NCBI GenBank assembly: GCA_011319805.1 | Contig: SJRY01000229.1 | Coordinates: 496,001 to 560,000, forward strand | Origin: Macrocybe gigantea | Lineage: Eukaryota; Basidiomycota; Agaricomycetes; Agaricales; Callistosporiaceae | Direction: 5' to 3' | DNA length: 64,000 nucleotides | Part shown: positions 50,348 through 61,342 of the stretch, in pieces | Layout: each line of letters opens with the position of its first letter | Numbering within the stretch: the stretch's first letter is position 1 | Made by a program: the position numbers and the translations under genes | The notes under the pieces: model-generated | What the model was told of the DNA's origin: nothing | Seen by the model: the letters and a program-made list of their open reading frames with translations, nothing else | Database searches by the model: none

Positions 50348-52377
50348 ATGCAACCCGACAGGCAACAAGAGAAGAAACCAGGCAAGTTCGCCCGTTTGTT
50401 TGGCAAACATAAAAGTATGTGTAGAAGTGTTTCTTTCGTTTCCATGAGCCCAATTGTACGCCGGTAGAATCATCTTCCAGCGTCCCTACACCCCCTTCTA
50501 CCGGGGTGTCCCGTGCTGCGGCTGCTGGCCCCTCCAGCAGCAGCTCGGAATCCGACGAGGACTCCTTCAGTCTCCGCATCACAAAGGACCTCTGGCCAGA
50601 ATTTAACGCCAACGAGGGCTCCTCCGAAGGCGTCGGTCAGCTCTTCTTCGACTTCACCGACTCGGTTCAGAAGCGTTGGGCGCTGGGCGAGGATGTCAAC
50701 ACCCAGTTCGCGCAGTCCATTTTCCCTCCGGCGTCCTGCCCACCCAAAACGCTCCCGGAGCGGCTGTACGACCTTGTGCAGGGCAGGACTGTGCTGACGA
50801 GCACACTGACCGGTGATATCAAGTACACCGCCATCTCGCATGTCTGGGGCAACGACGTCATCGAGGTCGAAGGCACTCAGTACGGCGTCGAGTGGCCCAT
50901 CCCCGTCCGACGCAAGGTCAAGCTCGATCAGATGCTCAGTGCAGCGAGGGTCATTGGCGGCCTGAGATACGTCTGGCTCGACCTCTTCTGTCTCGACCAG
51001 CGTAAAAGGAACGAGGCTGAGATTGCCAAGATGGGTGAATACTTTGCCTATGCCAGCGGCTGCATCGTCTGGCTGGACAATGCGAACGGGACGCCGATTG
51101 GCATAACGTCCTCTCCTCGATGGAGGAAGTAAACAAGTTTTACAAGATGGACAAGTCTGGAGTCGCGACCATCTCGGTCGCAGAGATGATGAGAGACGGG
51201 TTTGCAAATATCCAGCTCACCGGCGTGGACGCACTCAGATGGGTGCGCAAGATCATGGCCATTGAAGGCGCGCCGTGGTTCAAGCGTGTCTGGACCCTAC
51301 AAGAAGGCGTCATCCCAGACAACATCTACTTCTGTACCCCGGAGCGATACCTCATGGGAGGCGCGCCACTGTTCCAAATCCTCATGCTTTGTGGCATGGT
51401 AGCAAAGCTGTTTTTTGATACCGGCGCCATGGCAGGAATGGCCATCATTCATGAACTGCAGAAGAGCGAGTCGTGGAAGATTCTGAAGCTCAGGCAGTTT
51501 TACCGCCGCGGCCGGATTTCATACTGGCATCTCTATCAGGCGACCAAAACGAGATCTTGCAAACATGAGCCCGATAAAGTGTTTGGGTGGTCGGGCTCTT
51601 GCCAGGACGCATTCCGACGATTGACTATAATCGAAGCCTGGGACAGCTTTGGGAAGACGTTTACAGGTCGTCTATCGAGCAAGGCGATTTGACAGCGTGT
51701 TATTTCATCGGGGACGGCGAAACACCCTTCGTTCCAGATTCGCGATGTCTCCCGCTGATCCCCACGATATCTTCTAGCCCCGAGAGTCGCACGGTCTGGA
51801 ACTGACCGCGGGTGCCATAAAACTGGTCAACGTCGGTGCAGACTCCGTGACAAGCGTCTGGCCCATAGTCACGAACGGCAGCCTGCGCATCTGGAAAGCT
51901 CCCGAGTTCCTCGATCTGAACACCAGACATCACATCGACATCTCGAAAGCATTTGGGATGTATGATCCTTCCGACGACGTGAAGAAGCTCTCGCCGAACG
52001 CTTTTGCCGCCATCTCCGGCATGGGCCCGCTGCCCCCTGATTTGCTCAAGGTGTTCGGGAGCGAGTTTGAGGAGAAATATCAGATGCAGCTTCCAAAAGC
52101 AATGCTCGTCTGGTCCAAGGCTGGCTTCCTGATGCAGGCCTCGGAAGATAACGCGTTTGTCGTCCTGTGGACAGCCTCGTCAGAGCCACAGCTAGGCGTC
52201 GTGACCGAGCGTGTAGAAGGAAACGTCTGCGTCGTTACCCCTAGCTCTTATCTGGACAGCCCAGGGGAGGGTTGCTTGATTTGTAAATTGAACCCAGATG
52301 GAACGCTGAAGAAAATAGGACTGGGAATGGGCATGCAAGTTCGGGCAAGTCGCAAGGTGACCGTTTTGTTGGTGTAA
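50348..52377 (+). pseudogene. HET-domain (heterokaryon incompatibility-type) gene, frame broken
   Basis: First exon 50348-50414 (KPGKFARLFGKHK), intron 50415-50467, then a Ser-rich lead and a HET domain: KYTAISHVWGND, LRYVWLDLFCLDQRK, AKMGEYFAYASGCIVWLDN, and after a frame change APWFKRVWTLQEGV, then VVGLLPGRIPTIDY and a C-terminal region (LTAGAIKLVNVGADSV, SVWPIVTNGSLRIW). HET proteins mediate non-self recognition at cell fusion in filamentous fungi. The frame is interrupted at three places: about 51089 (a G run one base short), about 51596 (likewise) and between 51720 and 51790, each needing one more base. Either the gene is decayed or the assembly lost bases; I label it pseudogene only provisionally. 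Confidence 0.75.
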
Positions 52378-52542
52378 GCAGAAGTATGTAGCAGAGAGTG
52401 CTGTTTGCACGGTGTAATATGGCTAAGCTATTCATGACGAAGCGTGTGGATGCATATTTGGAGCAGAGGACGCAATCAAACAGATGTAATCCAAGCGTGA
52501 TCATACCGTACGCGTCACCCTAGACAAGCAACACTTCCATTC

Positions 52543-53809
52543 ATGAACGTATTTGCAGATCGTTTCTCGACAACGAGCGCGATGAGCAAGCTCAGGAGAG
52601 CACAGGCACTCGCCGATGATGATCAGGAGTTCTCCGAATTTTCTTGGGGTTCGGAGGCTGGGTTTGGCAGCCTCGCCAAGGGCGTGCCCAATTTCTCCGT
52701 CCCCGCCGTTGCAGACGTGAGTGCGCGATCATTGGCAGACCAGGATGTCTAGTCACTGTGAATTGGATAACAGCCCTCTGCTTTCCTCCGATTACACACC
52801 GACGACCATGCCGATCCCAACTGCAGAATCAAGATCCAACACGGGACGACGACACTAGCTTTCAGATACCAAGGAGGAGTCATCGTCGCTGTCGATTCGA
52901 GAGCAACCGCAGGGAGTTATGTTGGTCAGTATTCACCTCAGTTTTAACTCGGGGTCTGTATTCAAACCCGCTGCAGCATCTGGGACTGTTAAAAAGGTTA
53001 TTGAGATCAACCCTTATCTGCTTGGTACCATGGCTGGTGGCGCTGGTAAGCATGTTGGTTATGGTCTAGAACTGTCTTAAATTAAATGGAACACCATAGC
53101 TGATTGTCAATACTGGGAGACCTACCTTGGCATCCATTGCCGACTTCACGAGTTGCGAAACAGGGAACGTATCTCGGTTTCCGCGGCCAGCAAGTATTTG
53201 AGCAACCTTGTCTACAGCTACAAGGGTATGGGGTTGAGTATGGTGAGGCAGCCTGGTTACCCCTGCGTCTCATCATTTTGACCATCCTTTATATCCCGTA
53301 GGGAACTATGATTTGTGGCTGGGACAAGACGGTAGATATATCGCTGCATGGCGAGGCATAACGACGCTAAATTGTTCATATCCAGGGCCCGGCAGTGTTT
53401 TACGTTGACTCTGATGGCACGCGGCTGAAGGGCGACCTATTTTCAGTTGGTTCGGGCAGCACCTTTGCTTATGGTGTCCTGGATCAAGGATACCGCTGGG
53501 ACTTGACGGACGCCGAAGCTCAAGAGCTTGGACGACGCAGCATCTACGCGGCTGGCCATCGAGATGCGTTCTCTGGCAACACATGCAATCTTTATCACAT
53601 CAAGCAAGACGGGTGGCAGTTCATAGGTACGTTTCGTCGCACGAGAACATTTCTACGGTTCCTGAAGTACCTGCACTATTACAGGAAACTATGATCTATC
53701 CAAACTGCATTACGATGGACCTGGCGACGTTCCAGGTTCTCCAGGCGAAGGATACGGGTACGACGTGCGAGTCGGTACTCGTGCTGATGCTACTGCTGCC
53801 GTTGCATAA
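52543..53809 (+). CDS. PRE2: 20S proteasome beta-5 subunit (chymotrypsin-like)
   Basis: Catalytic subunit of the 20S core. A propeptide ([11 protein letters not shown] to about residue 75) precedes the mature Thr1 in [27 protein letters not shown], then [93 protein letters not shown] and [13 protein letters not shown], ending ADATAAVA. Introns at about 52717-52772 and several later ones are GT-AG and keep the frame. The start is the first ATG, 52543; a second in-frame ATG (MSKLRRAQ) follows 14 codons later. The stop is at 53807-53809. Confidence 0.95.
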
Positions 53810-54054
53810 TGCTGCCTTCTAAATGTTGTACTATGAGATGATACACATTTTCTCAATTTCTACTGTCTGTCCCGCCGCCTTGTGTGCCTTGAGGTCCTTT
53901 GACCATCCTATTGCTTTTTCCAGCCCTTCAAGCCCCTGCGCCGAGTCTTCGCGAGAACTGGCAATCGCAAAGATGTGCGTAAGAGGCTTAGGACAGTCGA
54001 ATAAGTGGCACCTGTACATGCTCGTATCGTAAGCTCTATCGCACTGTTTTAACT

Positions 54055-56451
54055 CTAAATACAGGCCTCTTCTTCGTATTGATCAACCTCTAGTCGTTCC
54101 TTGTCAAAAAACACGATTTGATCTAATGGTCTCCACTGTGAAAACACGTTTCGGTGGTCAACAATAAAGATGAATATACAACGCTGAACGAACCTGGGTT
54201 CTATGGATAATCTTCCAGAACAGGAAAAGAACGGGAACGATCCCGATCATCGCGTACGAGAAGAAAAAGCTTGGAAAGTCCCATCTGCCAGGCAGGAACA
54301 CCGTATACCCGCCCACGAATGCCATCGTGAAGGTCCCACATAGCGCATAATAGCTTCAAGGAAGTTAGGAACAGACCCACCATAGAACAATTCAACTGCA
54401 TACCCGCAGAATGGCTGCCAAAAGCTTTTGTGGGGATGATATCGCGCGAGATTCCCTGGACCTTGAGAGCCTAAGAGAGACAACAAATCTTGTGGTAAGA
54501 AGCATTACTGATGACTGAAGCTTCTTATACGTACGTTGTAGAAACGAATATAGGTAAAGGATATGATGGCGTAGTTGATGAGCTGCGACGCCGTGACTAG
54601 ATTCACGAACCTTTCCAGACACAAATTTGAGCTCGAGTAATATCCACATGTAGGTTAGCACGTACCACTGAAGCACGACAGCGGCGTTATTTGAAACCTG
54701 GAGAAAAGCTGGCTTGCATGAGACTTGCAACAAGTATCGAGAAGCGAACATATATATGCACATAACAGAGCAATGGCCAGCGTTACGCCGACACAGTAGA
54801 TGGGAACTCCGTTTCGTGTGCAGCGCCTCAAAAATTTAGGAGCTTTCCCTTCCAACGCAAGGCCAAAGAGCGTGCGGCTTGCACAGTAGACGTATCCGTT
54901 CCCAGCCGAAAAGACGGCCGTGAGGATGAGCGCGTTCACGATATGGGGTAAGACTCTGATTTTCATGCGTTCCATGGCGATCACATAAGGCGATGAACCG
55001 GCACCGGGACGAGCATCGGAAAGAGCTTTGAGCAGGTCGGGATCCGAATACGGCACAATGATCCCTATACATAGGCTGCCGACCACGAAGAAAGTGGTTA
55101 ATCTGTAGAATACACCGTAAAAGGCTTTCGGTAGTGTGCGACGTGGCAGCTCGGCCTCGCCTGCAGCCATTGCCACATAGTCAGGACCTGAAAGGGTTAA
55201 CAAGAATGAAGCATTAGCTACAAAAGAATAAATGCTTACGTACCCGCTATCGTGAACGAAGCTTGAATGAAGCAAGCCAAGAAGCCCAAGAAACGCCCCA
55301 GCGACCCAGTCTTGATGTATTCTGCGAACGGTGCCCCAGGCACTTTTGAAGCTAATAAGACAAGTTTCTGAGTTTCCAGTCATTTGCAAAGGAACCAAGC
55401 AACTTACGATTCCAATTCCGGAATCCGTAAACGTCATGTAGGGGGTTGCCGCCCACCATCGTGATGAAAGTAAAGGCAATGAGGCCGATGGCGAGAATGA
55501 CCTTTCCCAAAGCAAGCCAAAATTCCGATTCTGCCACTCGCTCCATCAATGAACTGGATTTTCAAGGACGACAAGATAGATTGACCTCCGTAATACCGCA
55601 CTGCAAACATGTTGAGGGCTCTGAATTCGAATAACGTGCGGGATCAGTTGCGACTGGCCAATAGAGAGCAGAAGGGCGACATACGCATATGCGACCAATA
55701 CAAAGGCAATGACAGCAGATACCGGTATTTTATCGGTCCAGAAATGGAGAACCAGGTTGACAGCCACGACTTCGAACGGAACGAGTGCTGCCTCTAGCGC
55801 GAAAAAATTGATGCCGGCGCAAAATCCGAGAGCAGGATCCACGAAGCGATCTGCAAACCGGATCTGTTCGATCGATGCGACATCTGCAATGACATGCAAG
55901 GTGCAGAAATTATTTAACGCACGAATGGGGAAGATATTGGGATCCAGGTCACCATCTCTGCTGCAAGAAGTGAAAGCTGCAGACTAAAGACATTCTGTGA
56001 TTTTATCTAGTTTGCACCTACAAAGACAGTTGTTGATCGCCATAATGAATGTGGACCATAGAACAAAAGCTATAAACAAGCTCCCTGTGAAGAACGTTGA
56101 GATCGGAGTGCTCCTGCATTCTTATTGGATGACATTACCTGGTCCGCCTTTCGTCAAAGCCGAACCGATCTGCACGAACAGAGCTGTCCCGATCGTCCCT
56201 ACAGCGCCCGTTATATCTCAAAAGAATTCGATGTGGTACAAACGCCGCACCTCCAATGCCTATCAATTGGATATGGCGATTCTGTAAACGTAGCACACTG
56301 TAGCACCTAAATACGCAGATCAAATGAGGTGGTTACGAACTTTGAGTCTCCTGTGCGTCTGATCGCGCACGAAAAGACCGTCCAGCTGCACTCGTTGGGC
56401 GTTCGGGTTATCTCTCTCTAGCGTCGTGGCCTTGTCCTCTTTCTCGGACAT
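54055..56451 (-). CDS. amino-acid permease, APC superfamily (AAT family)
   Basis: Plasma-membrane amino-acid transporter with about 12 membrane segments. The N-terminus MSEKEDKATTLERDNPNAQ is cytosolic; the first helix has HIQLIGIGG, then GTALFVQIGSALTKGGP. Further family matches: AEMVTWIPIGSPFVRLA-like, GINFFALEAALVPFEVVAVNLVLHFW, FWLALGKVILAIGLIAFTFITMVGGNP, IAGPDYVAMAAGEAELPRRTLPKAF, FFVVGSLCIGIIVPYSDPDLL, AFSAGNGYVYCASRTLFGLALEGKAPKFL and a C-terminal WRPLDQIVFFDKER, ending EEEACI. The last intron (54124-54183 region) joins IHRTQ to WRPLD. Substrate is not predictable; general or polyspecific uptake is usual for this family. Confidence 0.9.
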
Positions 56452-57637
56452 GTTGTAAGTTTAGCCGTAAGCGGAGTCGATGTTAGATATTCGTGTATAA
56501 ACTCGTGAAGGCGTCTTCGTCAATCTCGAGAATGATGCAATGCAAGCGGGGCTACTGCGGGGTAGGATTGCGAAGCGGGATCTGCTTGCGACGGAGGCCG
56601 GGAAATGAGCGGCAGTCCACCAGGCTAATCGCATGATCGGGCGGTTTATAACTTACCTCCGTCTGGCCGGATCCGGCGTCTAGCTTCAAAAAGCGAGGCC
56701 GAAGCTGTGCACGCCCGTGCGGAGGTGGAGATCAGAAGCCAGAGCTAGAGTTTTAAAGTTGCAAAAATTGAATCGAACGGCAGGAAAAGGGTTCCAAGTC
56801 GCCTTTGTTCCCTTTTCTTTTTCGGCAATGGCAGGAGCTCCGTGCGCTTCCGATGATACCCAAAGCCACAACTAGCACAGGCGAGCTTTCTGAAGAACGT
56901 GAGGAAGGTGGCTGGTTCAATGCTCAGGGGGGGAAGAAGATGGAGCCCTCCCCCCCCAGCTCGGCGCTCCATACCCCACTCGGCGATTTGATTTTTTGAC
57001 TTGTGACCGGATGGAACGTGCTGATGGACGGGTTGACGAAAACGCGCACACGAGCGTCGGGATGTCCGTTCACGGTTGCCGACCGGGAATCACGGTTTCA
57101 TATGTTTCACGGTTCCATATGCAGGAACAACGCGGGAGGCGCACATGCTTAACTCCTCCCGACTCCTGACTCCAGTGGGACATTGCAAGGACAGACGGAC
57201 AGGGAGGAAAAATGAATCCGTGGTATATACTGACGAGACAAGGCCAGGATCTATTTACAAGGAGGGTTGGAGGGATCCAGGGAGGGCGGATTCATACACA
57301 AACATACATGAGGAAGGAAAAGGAGGAAAGACGTTAAGAGACAACGAACCTATTAAGAATGGCGCGCATAAGAAAAAGATAGCGAAGTCGAGATAAAATC
57401 GAGTCCATCATAAGAGCAGAGTAAATGAATAAAATAATGTGATGCGAGATTCCGTGAACGAATACATAATGGTGAGAAGACCTTTGTCAATTGGAAAAAA
57501 ATTTCGCAAACCGCAATCCAGTCAAAAAGAATGCAAGGGGCGAAACCAGGCAAAAAAAAAAGAAGCGGCAGAAAAAATGAGCATGATAGAGGTATTCCAG
57601 ACATACATATCCGCACTCGAAATATAAGACGGACATA
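56452..57637. other. 1.2 kb intergenic region, permease promoter
   Basis: Upstream of the permease and downstream of the LIM gene. A run of nine C at about 56950 and A-rich stretches near 57370-57560 are visible. Open frames here are short and without domain character. No gene is supported. Confidence 0.45.
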
Positions 57638-60520
57638 TCACCTCAAACCGCTCCCGCCCAAACTCGTCAGATCGATGAACCTTGTCACGCGCTTGGTGGA
57701 CTTTGAACTCTGTGCCCAGTCGTCTTCGCGCTCTTCGTCGCTTCCGACCCTGCTGGCGTGCGCATGGCGTTCGCAGAGCATCCTTCCGTCGACCTCCCAG
57801 TATTCCTTGAGGATCTCCTTGCACCGTCCCGGGTATTCGCACGTCATGTGTTCAGGATGGTAACGGTCTCCCGCGTGGGACACGGCGCAAGGCCCTTCGA
57901 TGGGCTGGCCACAGTGAGCAGCTGCACATAGCGAGTCGTTGGCTTCATGGTAATGGTATGCGCAAAGAGGCTTCCCGTCAAAGACATAGAACGACTTGTC
58001 GGGAAATGGTTTCTACGGAATCAGGCATAAGAGAGCGATTCATCTGAATTCCTGCATATACGCACATGGCAGATATGGCAGTTGAAACATTCCTTATGGT
58101 ATTTGCCCTTGAGTTGCCCGTCCGAAGAAGAGACGGCATGCTTTTCTATCGGCAATGTACAGCGACGACACTGTTCAAAAAAAAAAAAAATTCAACAAAT
58201 AATCCCATGCGAAAGACATTGCGGATACGCACCTTGGGTAGATACATGCTCTTCCAGCACTTCTCACACAACACTCCACCAGCATCCACCTGGACCCATC
58301 TGCCGTCTTCGATCTTCTTGTTGCACTTGAGGCAGGTCTTGTTCCTTCTGGTCATGATCTTCTGTCGCTCGGCCTCGGTCACCTTCTCGTTGCTAGTCTT
58401 TGATCGCACTGGCAGTTTCGGTGAGCGAGCTTCCGGAGAATGAGGCGCCGGGACGGTGTTACTACGGTGAGGGATCGGACCATCCAAGCCATGGTTCATA
58501 GACGCGGAGTCGTCGCGCTCGAGCCCAAAGGTGCGCTGTCTGCTTGTTGACTTGCTCTTGGCCAATCCTTTGACGCTGGCGGCATCTCCGTTCGAAGCCT
58601 CCTCAAGCAAGGTCGCCACCTGCTTCTCCATGACACCGGTACCGGTACCTGTCAAAGCACCGCTACCGCGAGAGTACGCGCTCCTACCACTGCTGCTGCT
58701 CCCGCTCAGACTCCTTCCCGTTCTCCCACCCATCGTGGCACCGGGACCTCCGAGCTTGCCGTACGAGCTCGGCGGCGTACGAGAAAGGCCAAGGGCGTGC
58801 GCAATGAGCGCAGAGTTGCTTCGCTCACTCTTATCACCAGCACTGGAAATGGATGAAAGAGAGCTAGCGGAATCGTTTCTATCATGCCCCTTGTTGGCGG
58901 ACGGAATGCGGATGCCAGAGCGTTCGGAAGCTGAGGGGAATCGGACGTGGTTTGAGTTGGCAGTGGAACCGGATCGTAAAATTGAGGTGGTGAGCGGAAG
59001 GGGAGGCGGGGGATTAGCCTTGCTGCTCCTCGTGTTCTTCTTGTCCTCGTCGGCTTCATCTTCATAATCCGTTGAATTGGCATAGGCAAGACCATATTCT
59101 GATTCAGAGCTCGGCGATGCCGGACGTTCGTCGCGATCATGGCTTTGACGAGGAGCCGAGGAGTTGCTGCTTTCAGAACGATACAGACCGCCTCCGATCG
59201 TGCTCTGAGAATTGCGTGGTGGAGTTGCCGTCGAAGGTGTATTAATGTTGCTGCTAGGGGTATTATGCGAAATTACGGTATTCGCGTCAGGCGCAGATCC
59301 ACCTGGTAGTTGATTCCTAAACTTTTCAAAGAATGGCATGCGAACCGAACCGATGGGCGACGTCGGTGGGACTGGCGTTTTGGCAGGCAGGTTCGCTTTA
59401 GGTGAGGAAGGGAGTGGAACTGGACCCGGAGACTGAGGAAATGGTGAAACACCTGGCGAGTGAGATGAGCTTGCAGGTGAAAGGGGAGGTGTGTCAGTCC
59501 CTGAAAAGAGGTCAGCGTATGCTCTATTATTCCGCCACAATGAGAACTCACTCAAAATGGAGGGATCAAGGTCGAGGTGACCTGGTGCGTTGAGCCTTCT
59601 GCCAGGTGGGGCGGCAAACGATCGATCTGTCTGTCCAACAAACATGGCCGCTCGTGCGGCGGCAGCAAATCCTCGCCTGCCAACCCCGGCCATGCCAGCT
59701 TCGCCCCCGCTCTTGGTATCGATGCCGGCTTCTGAATATGGAACGTGGGACATCTGACGTGGAGGTGCTTGGACGTGCTGGGGCGACTGGGAGCCGGAGA
59801 AATTGCGGACTGGGGGCGGACGAGGTGTATGTGGAGACACCGGGCCAGCGATGGAGCGGCCGGAAATTGACCCGGCATTGGATGGCGCACGGGGACGATG
59901 ACTATGAGCGGCATTGGAAGGCCTCCGGACACGGGGATCAGCATTGAAAGGTGTGCCTGCGCGAGTGTCAGGGTTTGAAGGTGTACGCGCGCGAGAATCA
60001 GGATTGATAGGTGGTCGACTCAAAACCGGACTGCTGTTGTTACGTTCCGAGGTGAAGTGGGCGATGTGGCATCGAGGCCAGAGCGGGAGAGCGGACTCGG
60101 ACGCTGTTGGAACGAGGAAGGGCCTGAAGGAGCGGTGTTTATTCTGAGCCGGTCGTTGGAAGGTGACGCAGAGCGAAGACCGGGGGGTATCTGCGGCCTG
60201 GGAGACGAGTGCCTTGATAAGGCGTCGACTGGAGGGGGTCGAGGGGCGGGAGCTGGGGACGCCACACGGCCCTGGAGCCTCTCAGGAAGGAGCGACGTAG
60301 CCTGAGCTGGAGAGACGGAGGGTTTCGGGAGCGTTGGAACTGGAGGTGGTTTGGGGCAAACGTGGTCGCCAAGTTCGGAGAGGGGCACTGGGAGGTTGCA
60401 GCTGGAGCACTTGACGGTGGGCAGGACCTGAGAGAGCCGCGGGGGTTGGGGGCAGCTGGGGAGAGAAGGGAGGCCATCATGGCTGCTTGTTGGCAAAGGA
60501 AGGTGAGGGTTGGGGTTCAC
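57638..60520 (-). CDS. LIM-domain protein (paxillin-like, Pxl1-type)
   Basis: Long Pro/Ser-rich protein with C-terminal LIM domains. Near the N-terminus is a zinc-knuckle-like KCSSCNLPVPLSELGDHVC. About 600 disordered residues follow. At the C-terminus are LIM1 (CLKCNKKIEDGRWVQVDAGG, CEKCWKSMYLPKC), LIM2 (CRRCTLPIEKHAVSS, YHKECFNCHIC, YVFDGKPLCAYHYHE) and a third unit (CAAAHCGQPIEGPCA, YHPEHMTCEYPGRC, MLCERHA). Fungal relatives act at cell ends and the septum with Rho GTPases. The start is uncertain: the open frame begins at GTG only, so an upstream exon may be missing. One base seems to be missing near 60040, between TSPTSPRN and NSSPVLSRPPINPD. An intron near 58158-58232 joins LIM1 to LIM2. 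Confidence 0.8.
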
Positions 60521-61342
60521 GACCAGCGCGATGTGTAGGCGATTGATTAGGGATCGCTAGACAGAAAAGGATTAGCCTGTGATGAGCAGTGTGGTGGCTG
60601 CAGGCCACATGGAAGTAGCAGGACAAGGAGGAAAAGAGATAAACAACAATTTATTTCTCATCCCATAAATCCGATTCTGGTTGCTGATGCCCGGTCATCT
60701 GCCGATCCAACGTCGGAGGATCGTCCAGCTACGAATGGCCTAAACGTTACCCTTCTTTTTTCTTTTCTTAAAACTGAAGATGGCAGAAACTGTCAGAGGC
60801 TATAGCGCCCAACGAAGCTATGCCGTACAGTACTATCGTAACACAGTCCGAGATCCACTGCTTCCATCTCGATAATTGCGTTCAAAGCCCGCGACGGCTT
60901 CGTGAAGCAGCTATTCTTCTCTGAATCTTCTCTCGCACACTCGCGGGAGCTTTGGCTCAGACCTCCATCGCTGGAACGGACCCGCAAACCAATGCACAGC
61001 CTCGTATGTACTGTACTGCAGCTCAGACTCGAAACACAATCATCTCCATCTCCCTCCCCACTGCCACTGGGACTCTGGGTCTATGGAGGTCTACGGCCTC
61101 GATCAAAAGACGCTACACCACCAGCAACGGATCAAAATTAAGATGCCTGCGCATGCCGGCCCGGCCAAGTGAGCTCGATTGCCAATTCCATACATCATAG
61201 TCGTCGAGGAGCCCTACCTCGACGAATTGGTGAAATCACACAAATACTATATTTCTCAACCTATGTAGTCAAATATGACGCCCATAGCAACCGAGTGTCC
61301 AGGAATATTATGGGTATGTAACGTATCGAAAGATATCTCAGA
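60521..61342. other. intergenic, no gene supported
   Basis: About 0.8 kb between the 5' end of the LIM gene and the 3' end of the SAC phosphatase gene. Overlapping short plus-strand frames at 60902-61200 lack domain features. The missing first exon of the LIM gene could lie in 60521-60700. Confidence 0.4.

Noticed and set aside
50145..51207. Long minus-strand open frames (155 and 245 codons) antisense to the HET gene
   Set aside because: They mirror the GC-rich plus-strand HET coding sequence; only the plus strand has HET motifs.
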